Assembly (NCBI GenBank): GCA_028751875.1
Contig: CM054134.1
Span: 39,891,308 to 39,955,307, forward strand
Origin: Rapana venosa
Lineage: Eukaryota; Mollusca; Gastropoda; Neogastropoda; Muricidae
Reading direction: 5' to 3'
DNA: 64,000 bases
Shown piece by piece: positions 11,590 to 22,854 of this stretch; the stretch's first letter is position 1, and every line of letters starts with the position of its first letter. The notes beneath the pieces were generated by a model. The model saw only the letters and a list, made by a program, of their open reading frames with translations. It was not told the DNA's origin and made no database searches. The translations under genes and the position numbers were made by a program.

Positions 11590-13205
11590 CTGAAATAAAG
11601 AAAAGAAAATGGGAGAGTGGATGAGAATTAAACGGGAGAAGTACCCATGGCAGTTGAAGGAGTATAACATGATGTGTAAACTGATATAATATGACAATTA
11701 GGACAGGTTGTGTCAGCAGACAGAAGAATGACGTGTAGAAAACAAGTCCGAGGCCCAACTATGAAGGGAGTTGAACACAATCAGCCAAAGTTGGTGCACA
11801 CCTACACGTAGGCGTACTATTTATATAGTTTGGAATAGTCTTTTAATGTGCATTCATACCAACACGTATCTCTTCTACTTAAAGCCCTTATCTCATTATG
11901 CTGCCACCTCCCCTGCCTCCATCGTCTAATATCACTTCAAGTGAACATTCGTAAAATTGACACACTACACTTTTGGAAGATGACACACAACATAATATAG
12001 CAGCATTAACTTCTGGCAAATTGAAATTATCATCACAAAAGGCACACTGGAGAAAAGGAAGAAAAGTCGCTTGTGGCAAACTGTTATTCATCTTGATGAA
12101 ACTGAAATAATTTTTTTAAAAAATGTACACACACGCCTAGGATCAGCTCGATGCGAGTCTGTAAGTTCACTGTCAATTTCTTTTAAAAGACTGACAGAGC
12201 ATCCGCGATCTGTTGGCTATAACCACGACTTGAATCATGCATGGTAAAGGTTCCACGGTATTTGAGGAGCATCTGGCTACTACGCACAACACCAGCACAA
12301 ACTACAGTGACGTTAAAGTGGCAGAGTGTTACACTAAAGAATGTGGGTGAACCTCATTAATATACCACGACCAGTGGGCCTAGAATGTTAAACGAACTTA
12401 AATTATTTGAAGAAGGACAAGGACTGTATAATGAACCCCAGCGGAGAGTCATTGAACGAATATATTTCCATAGCGTTTGTTCACTGTTGTTATGACCGAT
12501 TAGCTTCTCATGAATATGATCTCCTGTCATGGTTGACTTGCCACAACCGATACTGACAGACCGTTCATTAATCATGAGTTGCTATTGTATTGTATTGTAT
12601 TGTTGTTTGATAGGCTTTTCGTGGGATACCGTTTTGTGAAGGACTGATCGTACCCTGGAGGGTCATAAATTATACAATGCACACGGTGCATTTTGCTCGC
12701 TTATGATTCCTAACACTGACAAAAAAAACCAGGTATATTAATAGTGAAAGAGATGGAAAAAAGGGAACACGAGTATGTCATTTGTTATTGTCATGCTGGG
12801 GGATACTGTGATCATAACTAGGAGTATGATCAAGACCTGCTGCAGCAGCAACAACTGCTGGTCTACAGTAATCATGATTGATGGCGGCAGCGATTAAACA
12901 GTAGAGTGACAACAGAAGCCCGCAGTAAAAACTGGATTATGATGTTAACACTTTTGACCATGCTTTATTTATAGGTAATTAACGTTTCGATTTTTTGGTG
13001 TAAACCTGGGTTGTTATGCAGACTTTTGCACGTCACACACACACACACACACACACACACGTTCGCACACATAATTATTTGCACGCGCGAATCACCACCA
13101 CCATCATCACCACTACCACAATCTCATAGGTTGTTTAGCTTTGTGCAGGAACTGGCCAGAGCCTCCCCACCCCAAAAAATGAAAGCACTGAAAGATTAAC
13201 TTGTA
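11590..13205. other. Unassigned unique-looking sequence
   Basis: No family recognised. Contains TATTG pentamers at 12582-12603 and a short (CA)n at 13036-13060. It would be intron or upstream sequence of the minus-strand gene. Confidence 0.4.
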
Positions 13206-13310
13206 GTCTATTCCCGAAGTCGGAATACGGCTACCTTCGTGGTGGATGAAAACGGTCGTTTACAGCAAAATCTCACCTTTGGTGATCCCTTTCTAGCCGA
13301 GAAACGAAAC
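13206..13310 (+). mobile_element. SINE-1 tail-C fragment
   Basis: CCGAAGTCGGAATACGGC, a GGTGG...AAAACGGTCG stretch and AAATCTCACCTTTGGTGA match the 3' part of the full copy at 30455 (CCGAAGTCGGAACGCAGC... ATCTCACCATGGTGAG). Confidence 0.6.
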
Positions 13311-13818
13311 AAAACCCAACCCCACAGAAGTGGGTTGCGATGGTATGGCCTGTTGGTTCTCTAATCTTCAGCCCCCTCCACCAGCCACTGCCCTAGTTAA
13401 ATATAGTCTAAATCAATGTTAATCCCGCTGACGCAGAAGTCATTCATTTATCAAGGCTGGCAACCCGGTATCAAAGGGGTGTATTTTCAAAGATTGTTTG
13501 CCGGATGGGTATGATGAACAAGTAGAAAGAAGAGTGAGTCAGACTACATGGGTTTCCCGATTAAGACTGGTTTCTAAATTAAACGGTACACTGGTGATTA
13601 GAGGCTACCTTAATTAGCCTTTGACCCCTCTAAAGGTATGGAGGATCTCATTAAACAAAATTAACTGTAGGCTAACGTATGCAATTTGCATTAACAAGAA
13701 CACGTACAACAATGCACGTGACAGACTTAGAAAAGTAAAGTAGTCAACCTTTGCATCAATTTTATGCAACTTTACTCTTGACTGTAGATTTGCTCAGTTT
13801 TAACAACGTTTTTTTTTG

Positions 13819-14097
13819 TCAGAGGAGAACAAAATTAATTACAAAATGTGAACAAGATCTTGGATACAGATATTCATGAGGTAGCTCAGAAAACTTTAAA
13901 CATTCCATTATAAAATGAAACTCATTCCCTGTCGTAATCATGTCGCATTGTTTACAAAGACGATTTTTGCATTCATTGCCGTTCACTCGACCTACATCAG
14001 CCAAGTGGACAGCAATGTTCAACTTAAAAAATAATGTGAACAAAGACGGACAAATCAAAGAAACAAACAGAACTGGCCAATGCAAGGGACAGAACAA
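13819..14097 (-). mobile_element. LINE ORF2 C-terminal zinc-finger remnant
   Basis: The 92-codon frame contains RLCKQCDMITTGNEFHFIME then CLKFSELPHEYLYPR. This is the CxxC...E.HF...C arrangement found at the C-terminus of many LINE ORF2 proteins. The reverse transcriptase is not present, so this is a 5'-truncated fossil. Confidence 0.55.
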
Positions 14098-14199
14098 CGG
14101 TACAGTGAACTAATAGTTGAGTGAATTCTTTCCCTTAGATTGCTGTGCCGCCTTTGGTCATAGGAATTCTTTTCTTTTTCTCCCAAGGACAAGCAGGTG

Positions 14200-14515
14200 A
14201 TACAGGTGTCACAAACTCTTCAGTACCTCACACTTTGGAATGATAAAACTACTTAATATTAAAAGATGCACGGGTTGTTATGGCAGTCGGTAGGTAGCTC
14301 TGTGGAAAAAAAAAAAAGGGGGGGGGGGGGGCACTAAATCCTCGGCTGTTATCTTATTCAGCCGTTTAACTTTGATCGAGTATCTACCCATAGAGGCATC
14401 CACACTCCAACTTTAAAGGATTGTTCTGTGATTTTAAATCTCTCCACCGCCAAGATTCCAACCCCCAACTTCATGGACCTACCAGACTGAGTCGAACAGT
14501 CTTACCACTCCACTT
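14200..14515 (-). mobile_element. SINE-3 copy, sharing a segment with the 54-kb array
   Basis: Minus-strand head GTGGAGTGGTAAGACTGTTC and GGGGTTGGAATC, then GTGGATGCCTCTATGGGTAG, CGGCTGAATAAGATAACAGC, a poly(A)/poly(C) pair and CTTTTAATATTAAGTAG. The last portion (ACTCTTCAGTACCTCACACT on plus) is also found in the units at 54262-55516. Confidence 0.5.
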
Positions 14516-14794
14516 TTAGCGTTCTTCATATCCACATTTCGTATTGATATATTGCAGCTGAAGCACAAACACAACATTGAAAATACTATTGAAAAGAAAA
14601 GAGGCTAATACGTCTTTCAAGAAAGAACTGCTGAAACTAGAAATTGCTTATGATGATTATTTTCGGAAGAAAACTCATTGTTGGAAGTGGCGAGATGTGC
14701 AAAGAGAGGTAATCGAATCAAAATAAAAATTCTCCCGCTTGTGAGAAAAATGCAGTTTTGTCCCTTTGACCCTCTCTCTCTCTCTCTCTCTCGA

Positions 14795-14950
14795 AGATGC
14801 ACGGGTTGTTATGGCAGTAGGTACGGTAGCTCTGTGGAAAAAAAAAAAGGGGGGGGGGGGAGGGCACTTGAAAATCCTCGGCTGTTATCTTATTCAGCCG
14901 TTTAATTTTAATCGAGTATCTACCCATAGAGGCATCCACACTCCAATTTG
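14795..14950 (-). mobile_element. SINE-3 second copy (partial)
   Basis: Nearly identical to 14265-14410: ATGCACGGGTTGTTATGGCA, an A/G homopolymer pair, CCTCGGCTGTTATCTTATTC and AGAGGCATCCACACTCCAA. It begins directly after a (CT)n run. Confidence 0.6.
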
Positions 14951-14959
14951 TGTTAAAAA

Positions 14960-16015
14960 AAACTACGAATATTGAATAATAACTCTTTTGACTTGTTCAT
15001 TAAGATTTTTTGATGCCAAAACAACCCACGGTTATAGGTTCAAAATTTTGGGGCTTGGATGCACTGAAAACCTTTGTAATCGGCACCCTCTTTTGTTTTT
15101 TAAAAAAGCATTTTTTTTGGGCTTAGATAACTACACCTAATGATTTTTTATGTGAAACTAAAGATACCCCTCCTGTTAATGTTTTGCTGTAAGGGCATTA
15201 GAATTGGATTAAGTTTCTGCAAGAAAAGCAGCTATTTTTTTAAATCCTAAAAGATGCTTTATATTTAATTTTAAAGGGGAAAAACAACGGGGGCAACACA
15301 AAAAATACCTGTTTTGTGAACTCGGTTTGGATTTTTGGCTCAATAAAGGAGCGGAAATTAGAGAGTTTTTAACGCTTTCAGGCAAAGATTGATTCTGCCG
15401 AGGGCAGCAATGGATGATCAATCAAAACGTAAAATTTTTCAAATGTACAAAAATTTATAAGTTCGATGATGCAAACCTTATCAAAAACTTTATAGGGAAA
15501 AAACATTTGAAAAGAATAGTCAAAGTTTAACGGGGTTTTCAGATATAAATTTCAAAATTCAGTACAAAACAGATATGACGCCCTCAGGCGCTATCCCTTT
15601 AAAGCAAGCACCGGGGGATGAAGTACATTTTGTGTTGGTGTCCAGTTTTTAGGATTTCAGAACTACACCCCTGTTTAAAAAGAGACACCAATTTATTTAG
15701 ACTCTGTTTCTCCTGGCTCAATCATCCTGAGGTTTCGCACCTCATTTTATATTTGTGTAGAGCTTTCAAAATAAGAGAAAATGTTATCCAATTTAAATTT
15801 TTGTAGCTACGTTTTTTATACAAACAGTGTCTGCGTTTTTAAAAAAATTTTTTAAACCAAAATACAACTTCGCAACCCCTTTTATTTATGGGCCAAAGGG
15901 CCTTTTTTTTTGGGAAAAAATCATTCGATTCGAGGGTTCGAGTTTTCTTCTCCCCCTCTCTCTCTCTCTCCCTTCCCCCCCCCCTCCTCCTCTCTCTCTA
16001 AACCTCTCTCCCTTT
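14960..16015 (+). mobile_element. LINE-A copy, heavily degraded
   Basis: Follows the copy at 34600-35690 base by base in outline: CTTGTTCATTAAGAT, CAACCCACGG, TAACTACACCTAATGAT, GGCAAAGATTGATT, GGGCAGCAATGG, TATTTGTGTAGAGCTTTC, then GGGCC and a TTCGAGGGTTCGAG terminus into (CT)n. Frames are broken throughout, and substitutions favour A and T runs. Confidence 0.65.
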
Positions 16016-16524
16016 TCTCTTCTGCGTTTATGAAACTTTCAAATCATTTTTCCTTTTTAAGGGGTAGCATTAGTATTTAAGTATGTATGTATGTATGTAT
16101 TTTTATGTATGTTTTAATGTAAGTATTATGTAGTAAGTATTTTTGTAGTATGTATGTAAATATGCCTTTAACAAGAACACAAGTTTCCAGCTTTTCACTT
16201 TTATCCAAAAAAACGAACTTTAGACAGTATTTACAGAATGCAGAGGATTTGAACCCCAGACCTAGATAGGTGTATGTCGTCCAGACCACAAACGGGATCC
16301 TTACGTGCGCATGTACGACGTATCTACGGGCTTCATTAAGACAAAAGCATGCCATAGGTTTTTTTTTGGAAAAACAACAACAATATATCAAAAACAGAAA
16401 ACCAATAAAAAATGTCAAACAAACAACAAAGTGAACAAAAATTGAAACAAACAAATAAAAAGCCCAGCTAAAAGATTTTAAAAACCCAAACAAACTATAA
16501 AGAAAAAGCCCGACTGAAAGTAAC

Positions 16525-16555
<31 letters not shown>

Positions 16556-17438
16556 ATGCCTCCCCCCCACCTTACAAACAAAAATCCCTGCTAAAAAAAT
16601 AAATGTCAAGCAGGCAACAAGCAAAAAGCCCAACTTAAAGTTAAAAAACAACCATCAAAACCCACCAAAACCCAAAAAAAAAAAAACCCACCCATCCCTC
16701 AACTTAAACTCAATCAAACAACAAACTAAAAAAAAAACAACTAAAAAAGGCAGAACAAAAAGTCAAAAAAAGAGATAAGAAGGCCTCACAAAAGGCCAAA
16801 CAAACAGCAACAGCAAAAAGTAGCAGACCCCGTTACTTGCTGGCTCAGTGGAGAAAAGATCCTCCACTTAGCGTCGCAGACGTTGTGTTAGTTTGATCCC
16901 CCCCACCAGCAAACTCCACACTCCCCGTCTCAATAATGACCTTGTTGTTGGGGTCAGGGTGCGCGGATGTCATAATTATGATATACAAGGTTTGGTGCCA
17001 CCATCTCTTGCAATGATCGATTGATCAACGGAAATATCACAAAAGCAGATGCGCAAATGCTTGAAGTTGAATCCATATGAAGGAAATAACTGACTACTGT
17101 CCGTAAAATCCCCCCCCCCAAAAAAAAACAACAACAAACAAACAAAAAACAACCCACAAAAAACCAAACCAACCGACAACCCATTCAATCAACCAACCAA
17201 CTAAACAACGATCTATTTAACTAAACAAAATCACAAACCAAAAAAAAGAAACAAACAACCAGCCCTCCCTCACCAACTCCCTACCACCCCCCCCCCCCAA
17301 AACAAAAAAAATCAATCAACCACTGAAGAACGATCTAACTGACCAAAATCACAAACAAAAAGTAAAAAAAAACCCCACAACCCCAAAACAAACAGCCCTC
17401 TTCACCAATACACAAACCCCTCCTTCCCCCACCTACCC

Positions 17439-17482
<44 letters not shown>

Positions 17483-17867
17483 ACCCTACAACAACAAAAA
17501 GTCAAATTGTCCTGTATGCCATATGCTTACTAATGCAGGGATGGTGACCCACTGGGTTTTGGTCTTGTTTTGTTTTTTCAGGCATGGAAAACAACCGATA
17601 TATGTCGGCATGCGTTATCATCATTTCTGCCCTTCTTTTTGCTCCAGTCTTCAACTGGCTTGCATTAATCAACACACACATGCGTTGGCGCACGTGCCGT
17701 CGTTTTGAATCTTTGTCATTCATTTCCGCGCGTGCGCTTGTCAGCCTGGTGTGTTTTCTGTTCTCTGGGTTTGTTCACCTGTTTGTTGTTCTGTGTTGTT
17801 GTGACTGAGGAACTGATCGGACGCCATGTTAGAATATGGCACTGGCATATTGGGCGCAGGTGGGTGT
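16016..17867. other. Homopolymer-rich unassigned stretch
   Basis: Poly(C) runs of about 30 (16526-16555) and 43 (17440-17482) sit in A/C-rich, low-complexity sequence. TATG repeats lie at 16083-16160. A tRNA-like piece (GGCTCAGTGGAGAAAAGATC...GTTTGATCCC) lies at about 16843-16905. An acceptor-like TTTGTTTTTTCAG at 17580 precedes an open hydrophobic frame, but nothing supports a gene. Confidence 0.4.
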
Positions 17868-17918
17868 GTGTGTGTGTGTATGTGTGTGTGTGTGTGTGTG
17901 TTGTGGTGTGAGAGAGAG

Positions 17919-17986
<68 letters not shown>

Positions 17987-18045
17987 GGCAGAGCGCTCTG
18001 AAATTGTTTTAATCACATCGGCCTTTGGCCACAATACATTTCAAG

Positions 18046-18115
<70 letters not shown>

Positions 18116-18119
18116 TCGA
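17868..18119. repeat. (GT)n, (GA)n, (GACA)n and (GA)n around a retroelement 3' end
   Basis: Between the GACA tract and the second (GA)n lies GAGCGCTCTGAAATTG...CGGCCTTTGGCCACA (17991-18049). This recurs at 19402-19459, on the other side of the LINE-A copy. Confidence 0.8.
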
Positions 18120-18217
18120 ACTCGAACTCGAACTCGAACGGTTTATTCACAAAAAGGCCATTGGCCCATACATGAAGGGGGTTGCCGAACTGCTTAGTAT
18201 TTTGGTTTAAACACATA

Positions 18218-18297
<80 letters not shown>

Positions 18298-19305
18298 ACA
18301 CACACACAGACCAACATGTTACTGTATAACACAAAGTCAGCTACAAAATATCACTTAGGATAACATTATCTCTCTTATTCTGAAGGCTTTACACAATATA
18401 TAAGTGAGGCTCGCACAACCTCAGGATGACTTGATTGCCAGGAGTAAACAGAGTCTAAATAAATTAGGCTGTCTACTATATTTAACAGGAATGTAGTTCT
18501 GCCTAACTCTCAAATTACGGACAGCACAAGACAAAGTGTACTTCATCCTCCGGAGCTTGCTTACATAATGGGCATAGCAGCCTGAGTCGTCAATATCATG
18601 TTCTCTGTATCTGAATTTATGAACATTTATATCTGATACACCAAGTCTAAAACTTAGACATTATTCTTTTCAAATGTATATCCATATCAAGTTTTAGATA
18701 AGGTTTGACATCATGCGAACTTATAAATTGTCTGTACATTTGAAATCTTTCAACTGTTTTGTATATGATTACTCCATTGCTGCCATCGGCAGTCAATCAA
18801 TCTCTGCCTGAAAGCGTTAATAAACTCTCTACAATTTCCGACTCCTTGATTGAGCCAAACAAATCCAAACCCGAGTTCACACAAACAGGTACGTATTTGT
18901 GTTGCCCAGTTGTTTTTCTCCCTTTGACATCTAGATCATAAAGCATCTTGTAGGCTTTAAAAGGTAGCCTGCTCTCATTCATATGCAGAATCTTAATCCA
19001 ATATCTAATGCATCTTACAGCAGCATAACAGAGAGAGGGTATCTATTAGTTTCACTATAAACAAGATCATTAGGTGTACGTCTATCTAAGCCTAAAACTG
19101 CTTTAAAAAGCAAAGTGGTGTACTGATTCACAATGTGTTACAGCTGCATCCAAGCCCCATATTTCTGCACCATATAACACAGTGGGTTGTATTTGTGCAT
19201 CAAATATCTTAATGAACAAATCAAAAGAGTTATTATTCAATATTCGTATTTTTTTCAACACAAATAACAGGCTTCGTTTACCTCGACTTGCCAGATCTTT
19301 ACATG
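18113..19305 (-). mobile_element. LINE-A copy, minus strand, 5'-truncated
   Basis: The 3' end is at the left: (CTCGAA)n hexamers, GTTTATTCACAAAAAGGCCA, TTGGCCCATACATG and GGGTTGCCGAACTGC. The frame at 18797-18982 reads NESRLPFKAYKMLYDLDVKG and KYVPVCVNSGLDLFGSI, matching 34890-35069. It reaches CTTGCCAGATCTTTACATGC, matching 34557-34580, and then meets (GA)n. A (CA)n tract interrupts at 18208-18310. It is too broken to be active. Confidence 0.75.
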
Positions 19306-19306
19306 C

Positions 19307-19378
<72 letters not shown>

Positions 19379-19491
19379 CAGACAGGCAGACAGACAGACA
19401 GAGCGCTCTGAAATTGTTTAATGCACATCGGCCTTTGCCACATACATTTCAAGGTACGAGAAGAGGAGAGAGAGAGAGAGAGGAGAAGAGA

Positions 19492-19524
<33 letters not shown>

Positions 19525-19555
19525 AGAGAAGAGAGGGAGAGAGAGAGTTTCTCAC
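19306..19555. repeat. (GA)n and (GACA)n tracts with duplicated 3' end
   Basis: GA and GACA repeats flank 19402-19459, the second copy of the segment at 17991-18049. Confidence 0.85.
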
Positions 19556-19932
19556 GGGAGCAGCCACACAGTGAAAGGGTTGCAGTTGATGATGTTTTGA
19601 AGACGGCTGTCCTAAGTCATTACACACAGACTCCCCGGCACTTCTTCTGCACTTCATATTTTGGGGATTATGTCCTGCAGACAGACTCCAACCATTTAAC
19701 CCCACTCTCTCTCTCTCTCTCGGAATTAAAATCAGGACAGAAATTTCAAAACAATGACTCCCCCCCCCCCCCTCCACCCACACACTTCTCAAACAGAAAA
19801 CAACCAATCCAGAACCTCCTGGAATGAGGCACTATTTCCAAAATTGTCTCCCCCCTGTCGTGTTGGGTTGGGAGGTGCCGCTATATATATATATATATAT
19901 ATAATAATATATATATATAATATATATATAAT

Positions 19933-19970
<38 letters not shown>

Positions 19971-20061
19971 AAGGACAACGAAAGGAAAGTGGTAGTATGT
20001 ATTAATTAATGGTGACATCAGTCTGGAACAACAACTTCAAGTCAAAATGCCAGATATTGTG

Positions 20062-20132
<71 letters not shown>

Positions 20133-20509
20133 CATGCACTTAAAAATACCCAAACTCAATCACTTTTATAAGCTTGCATGTGTATCAGTGTCCAGTCATC
20201 TTGTGCTATACCACACGCTTATGACCAGAAGATCTGTCCTGGTCTTCATCAGGATGCCTCTAACTCCCCACTTTGTCTCTCCTCTCTACAAGGTGAGTGG
20301 GAATCTTCATGCAAATATTGTCCACAGGCATCCCACACTGGGCCTCATTCCCTTTGGTACAAAGATAGGTATTATCATAAAGTACGCCAGCTTTTCTTTT
20401 AAATGATCAGATACAGCCGCCATTATAATTGCATACTTACCGTAACGAACCCGCAACAAGAACGATCTTTTAAAAGCTATAGATAACTATTAAAAAAAAA
20501 GGTGAAGGT
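19556..20509. other. Unassigned sequence with (TA)n(GT)n and (CA)n
   Basis: (TA)n at 19881-19933, (GT)n at 19934-19956 and (CA)n at 20069-20131. No supported gene. Confidence 0.5.
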
Positions 20510-20690
20510 AAAGTTGTCCCTTAACTTAAGTGGTCGTAGGGGAGCGAGGCGTCAGAGACCTCAGCTTCTCTAGGGGCCAGCATATTGAGGGCGGCGCCCA
20601 TCTCCTCTCCTTCGCTGCTTTACCTTCCCTGACACTAAAGAGGCAGATACCCATTTACAGCTGGGTGAACTGGGCGTGCGTATGAGCGCG
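20510..20690 (+). mobile_element. Dispersed-repeat-like segment (probable SINE piece)
   Basis: Contains CAGCATATTGAGGGCGGC, GACACTAAAGAGGCAG and TACCCATTTACAGCTGGGTG. From memory, similar text is widespread in mollusc genomes; no second copy is in this window, so this is a weak call. Confidence 0.3.
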
Positions 20691-20725
20691 CGCGCATGCG
20701 TGTGCATGCTTTTGTGAAGGCGCGC

Positions 20726-20756
<31 letters not shown>

Positions 20757-20757
20757 G

Positions 20758-20788
<31 letters not shown>

Positions 20789-20879
20789 TGTGTGTGTGTG
20801 TGTGTACATAACGGCACAATGATGCAATACAATACTTTCAATGATCGTTTATTCAAGGTTTTTGTTTGTTTGATTTTTG

Positions 20880-21225
20880 GTGGGTTTTTTTTTTTTTTTG
20901 GCAAATCGTGGCCATCTGGCCTATATGAACAGAATAATGATAGTCGATTCCCAAAATGGTAACATAACAATTCTTAACTATGATATGAGACAGAAATGAT
21001 TTTGTTTCTGGGTTTCAATGATTCTGCAATGTGCACAACAACTTTGAAAACTGGCATCTGTCGTGCTGTCACGTAATAACTAAAACCTGATTTCTGAATG
21101 CAAACGAGTGAAACAGTTGTAAAAAAAAAATATATATATATATATACTTGGGACAGACCAACGTGAAAACATAGATCCTGTATAGGCCTAGATTGTGTTA
21201 TATATATAATAATATATATTTTTTT

Positions 21226-21256
<31 letters not shown>

Positions 21257-21555
21257 GGGTTGCAAATCGTGGCCATCTGGCCTATATGAACAGAATAATG
21301 ATAGTCGATTCCCAAAATGGTAGCATAACAATTCTTAACTATGAGACAGAAATGAGTTTCACTCTCGTTTGCATTCAGAAATCAGGTTTTAGTTATTACG
21401 TGACAGCACGACAGATGTCAGTTTTCAAAGTTGTTGTGCACACTGCAGAATCATTGAAACCCAGAAACAAAATCATTTCTGTCTATCATACACAGCCAAA
21501 CACTCCTCCCCCACCATTTACATATCACTTGCGCGCGCGCGCGCACACACACATA

Positions 21556-21625
<70 letters not shown>

Positions 21626-21783
21626 AGTAGTAAATCCCGTCAACCTTAGGTTGTTTTCCATCTACCAGCTTGTGTTACTCTGTCTCCTCATCTACAGTGT
21701 GCCAAGTAAATAACATTTGTTTACATTTTTAATCACTTCGGTGTGAGTTGCTGTAGTTTTCATTCACCTTCATTCGATTCCCA

Positions 21784-21863
<80 letters not shown>

Positions 21864-21921
21864 CGCGCGCAAGTGATATGTAAATGGTGGGGGAGGAGTG
21901 CTTGGCTGTGTATGATATGGA
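20880..21921. repeat. Nested direct and inverted repeat complex
   Basis: Segment A (20900-20994, GCAAATCGTGGCCATCTGGC...) recurs directly at 21262-21353. Segment B (about 20999-21115) recurs inverted at 21355-21480. Segment C (about 21483-21551, with CACTCCTCCCCCACC) recurs inverted at 21853-21921. (TA)n, poly(T), poly(G) and long (GT)n tracts lie between the arms. Confidence 0.85.
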
Positions 21922-22448
21922 GAACGAAAACAAACAAATAATTAACAAGAAAAAAAAAAGACATAAAGGCCTCCTGCAAATTCATCTATTATTCGTAGAA
22001 TAATGTGTAGAGCTGAGGGTGTCTTTGCGATTGATTCAATTTTCATACACACAACTGAACATGATTAACACCTCTCTCTCTCTGTTTTTAAAGTCTACTG
22101 CCATTAACTGTGTCCCTCCTGCATAATTACCAAGCAACACATCAGAGAAAATATGTAAAAAGCTTCCAAATTATCTACCCGTTCGGACTTGATTCTTCCT
22201 GTTCTGCACACAACAAACACAGAAATGTTCCGCAAAACATAATCTCCGCGAGTCACTTGACGGACATAGGACCTTAGTTAGTTCTGGAACTGTCAGGCTG
22301 TTGAGAAGAATGCTAACACAGATGGTATGGGTTGCCTGCCACTGCTTTGCTGAAGCTTTTGGTCTCATCCACGCACTGCTCATCATGGTCACATTTCATC
22401 GTCGGTGCTAGTTGTACCTGCAAATGGTGAACTATTTGAAAGTTTTAA

Positions 22449-22481
<33 letters not shown>

Positions 22482-22567
22482 CCCACACACACACACACCC
22501 CCTCCGTTCGTGGTTTCTGTGTGGAATAAACTTTTACAAGGCTAAGATGATGTCTTCTCTTATGTAG
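21922..22567. other. Unassigned sequence
   Basis: No gene recognised. A poly(C) run of 30 lies at 22451-22480. Confidence 0.5.
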
Positions 22568-22792
22568 GCGGTTCTGAGAGCCTGCTGTGACCACTCTGAA
22601 GAAACAAAAACTGGCAGAGTGGGGGAGACAGCGTGTCCCTCACCTGCTGATGATGACTCGGCTAGCTATCCACAGGGAACTACACCACTGAGCTTCCTTC
22701 CCTCCTTCCTTCCTTCAGCTTCTGCTGCCCACTGTGCTGTGTGGCCGAGGCGCTGTCCAAACCTGGACATTGGCTGCTCTCTCCTCTCCTGA
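22568..22792 (+). CDS. Candidate 3'-terminal coding exon (weak)
   Basis: TCTTCTCTTATGTAG precedes a 74-codon open frame beginning AVLRACCDHSEETKTG and ending with TGA at 22790-22792. The second half runs through a CTTCCTTC simple repeat, which weakens the case. It lies just downstream of the minus-strand GPCR copy 1, on the other strand. No partner exon was identified. Confidence 0.2.
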   Translation, partial: AVLRACCDHSEETKTGRVGETACPSPADDDSASYPQGTTPLSFLPSFLPSASAAHCAVWPRRCPNLDIGCSLLS

Positions 22793-22854
22793 CCAGATGA
22801 TGTCGTCGTTTTGTTAGGTATTGTATGTCCGGTCTCCTCCTAAGTGCCAGGAGA

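Noticed and set aside
16077..16493. 138-codon minus frame
   Set aside because: Runs through TATG repeats and A/C-rich sequence; no family, no start context or splice site.
17584..17808. Hydrophobic 74-codon plus frame after TTTGTTTTTTCAG
   Set aside because: Could be a membrane segment by composition, but no further exon and no homology seen.
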